In this document: positions 63,091 to 64,000 of the stretch, piece by piece
How positions within the stretch are numbered: position 1 is the stretch's first letter
Layout of the letters: each line of letters begins with the position of its first letter
Assembly: GCA_963669155.1 (NCBI GenBank)
Contig: OZ022583.1
Location: forward strand, 10,053,370-10,117,369
Length of the DNA stretch: 64,000 nucleotides
Source: Arbacia lixula
Lineage: Eukaryota; Echinodermata; Echinoidea; Arbacioida; Arbaciidae
Direction of reading: 5' to 3'
Translations under genes and position numbers: made by a program
Notes under the pieces: model-generated
Databases searched by the model: none
What the model saw: the letters and a program-made list of their open reading frames with translations, nothing else
What the model was told of the DNA's origin: nothing

Positions 63091-63529
63091 CAAAAGGCTC
63101 CGTGCAATGCGCTATTGTGGCGAGCAAATTGGTCCGATTCATGCTGCCTACACACGAGGTGTGACAGTGATAACTGCCATTGTTCGGTTGAAAAAAAAAT
63201 GTAACACTATTTCTGGGTCAAATTTCGGTGAAAGACTAACACACAACAAGAAATACAAGTAAAAGAAGAGAAAGAGAGAGAGAGGGAGAGAAAAGGACAA
63301 CCTCTGAACTTGGAAGTTTTTTTTCTTTTTGCTTGCAGCTGTCACGACACGCATGGCCCGTACGTCTGTAATGGCAGGCCTTGGACGGTGTCTGCTATAG
63401 AGGAGAAAGAAAAATATTACAGTAGTATAGAGTCTAAATTGTAGTTTCTCTCTGGTCTAAGTCTATGGACGTATGGGTGCTTGTGAGTTTGAATTTGAGT
63501 GTGAGAGTGCGTACGTGCGTGTGTGTCTG

Positions 63530-63648
63530 AATATATATATATATATATATGTATAATCATATAATCATATATGTGAATGTGTGTGTGTATGTGTGTGTGT
63601 GTGTATGTGTGAGTGTGTAAGTGCGTGTGTGTCTCAATGTGTATGTGT

Positions 63649-63682
<34 letters not shown>

Positions 63683-63783
63683 CTAGCTGTGTGTGAGTGT
63701 GTACGAGTGTGTGCGCGCGTGGGTGTTTGCGTATGTGTTTAAAAAGTGTGAACATGTGTGTAAGTGCATAGGATTGCATGCGT

Positions 63784-63832
<49 letters not shown>
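63530..63832. repeat. AT and GT microsatellite cluster
   Basis: (AT)n at about 63532-63552 is followed by several (GT)n runs, the longest near 63787-63831. Confidence 0.95.
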
Positions 63833-63833
<1 letters not shown>

Positions 63834-64000
63834 TTTATCACAGGGAACAACACATAACATTGGACAATGATAACGAAAACGTGAGCTGGAGATGTGTGTT
63901 CATGGTTATGGATGTGTCGATAAAACAAACACGTATAACTGCATTTCTATGTCGCCAATTGAACACAAAAACACGTTTTGCACGTTTCCCCTTTGTTAAG

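Larger units (their letters stand above)
59161..64000. other. Gene-free distal region
   Basis: No gene is supported. It holds tandem duplications at 59500-60130, 60238-60676 and 62640-63090, an F10 element, a TTGA-rich tract and GT microsatellites. Most open frames are short and low-complexity. Confidence 0.5.

Noticed and set aside
62517-63142. Two overlapping minus-strand ORFs of over 100 codons
   Set aside because: No recognisable domain; they overlap a diverged tandem duplication and the two copies do not keep the same frame.

Overview
This is a eukaryotic (animal) genomic window: all genes are split by GT-AG introns, coding exons are GC-rich while the rest is AT-rich, and the non-coding DNA is packed with microsatellites and short inverted-repeat transposon relics. 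The gene content (a tandem family of rolling-stone-like membrane proteins, plus NLE1 and RWDD4) and the dense TTAA- and TA-flanked foldback elements suggest a marine invertebrate deuterostome. An echinoderm such as a sea urchin is my best guess, but this is inference; nothing in the window fixes the species.

Layout. 445-30784 (+ strand) holds four complete paralogues of the rolling stone (Rost) family, called A-D here: A 445-14639, B 17008-19839, C 22424-25152, D 27760-30784. Each has three coding exons with the same intron phases (0, then 1). Exon 1 is a short soluble N-terminus ending in R-P-[M/L/I]; exon 2 carries two membrane segments and begins with Cys; exon 3 carries about four membrane segments and the GGTD signature. 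B and C are the closest pair and start with N-myristoylation-like MGxKxS; A and D have shorter, Cys-containing N-termini. A tRNA-like gene with a UCA (opal) anticodon lies antisense in the 11.4-kb first intron of A.

36262-45494 (- strand) is a complete 12-coding-exon NLE1 (Notchless/Rsa4, 60S ribosome assembly), ending in a 13-nt coding exon. 47150-58084 (+ strand) is a complete eight-exon RWDD4. NLE1 and RWDD4 are head-to-head, with 1.65 kb between start codons and a CpG-rich block in that gap.

The main unexplained structure is a recurring pattern in introns: partial copies of an exon edge together with its splice site sit near the real exon in Rost-A (exon 2 donor), NLE1 (exon 1 donor; exon 11 acceptor, three copies) and RWDD4 (exon 5 acceptor; exon 6 acceptor). 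In Rost-D a ~72-bp tandem array, most units of which end like a 3' splice site, runs exactly into the true exon 2 acceptor. One NLE1 copy was later hit by an 800-bp foldback transposon, and the neighbouring copy preserves the empty site. 30785-36261 and 58085-64000 hold repeats and no gene I can support.
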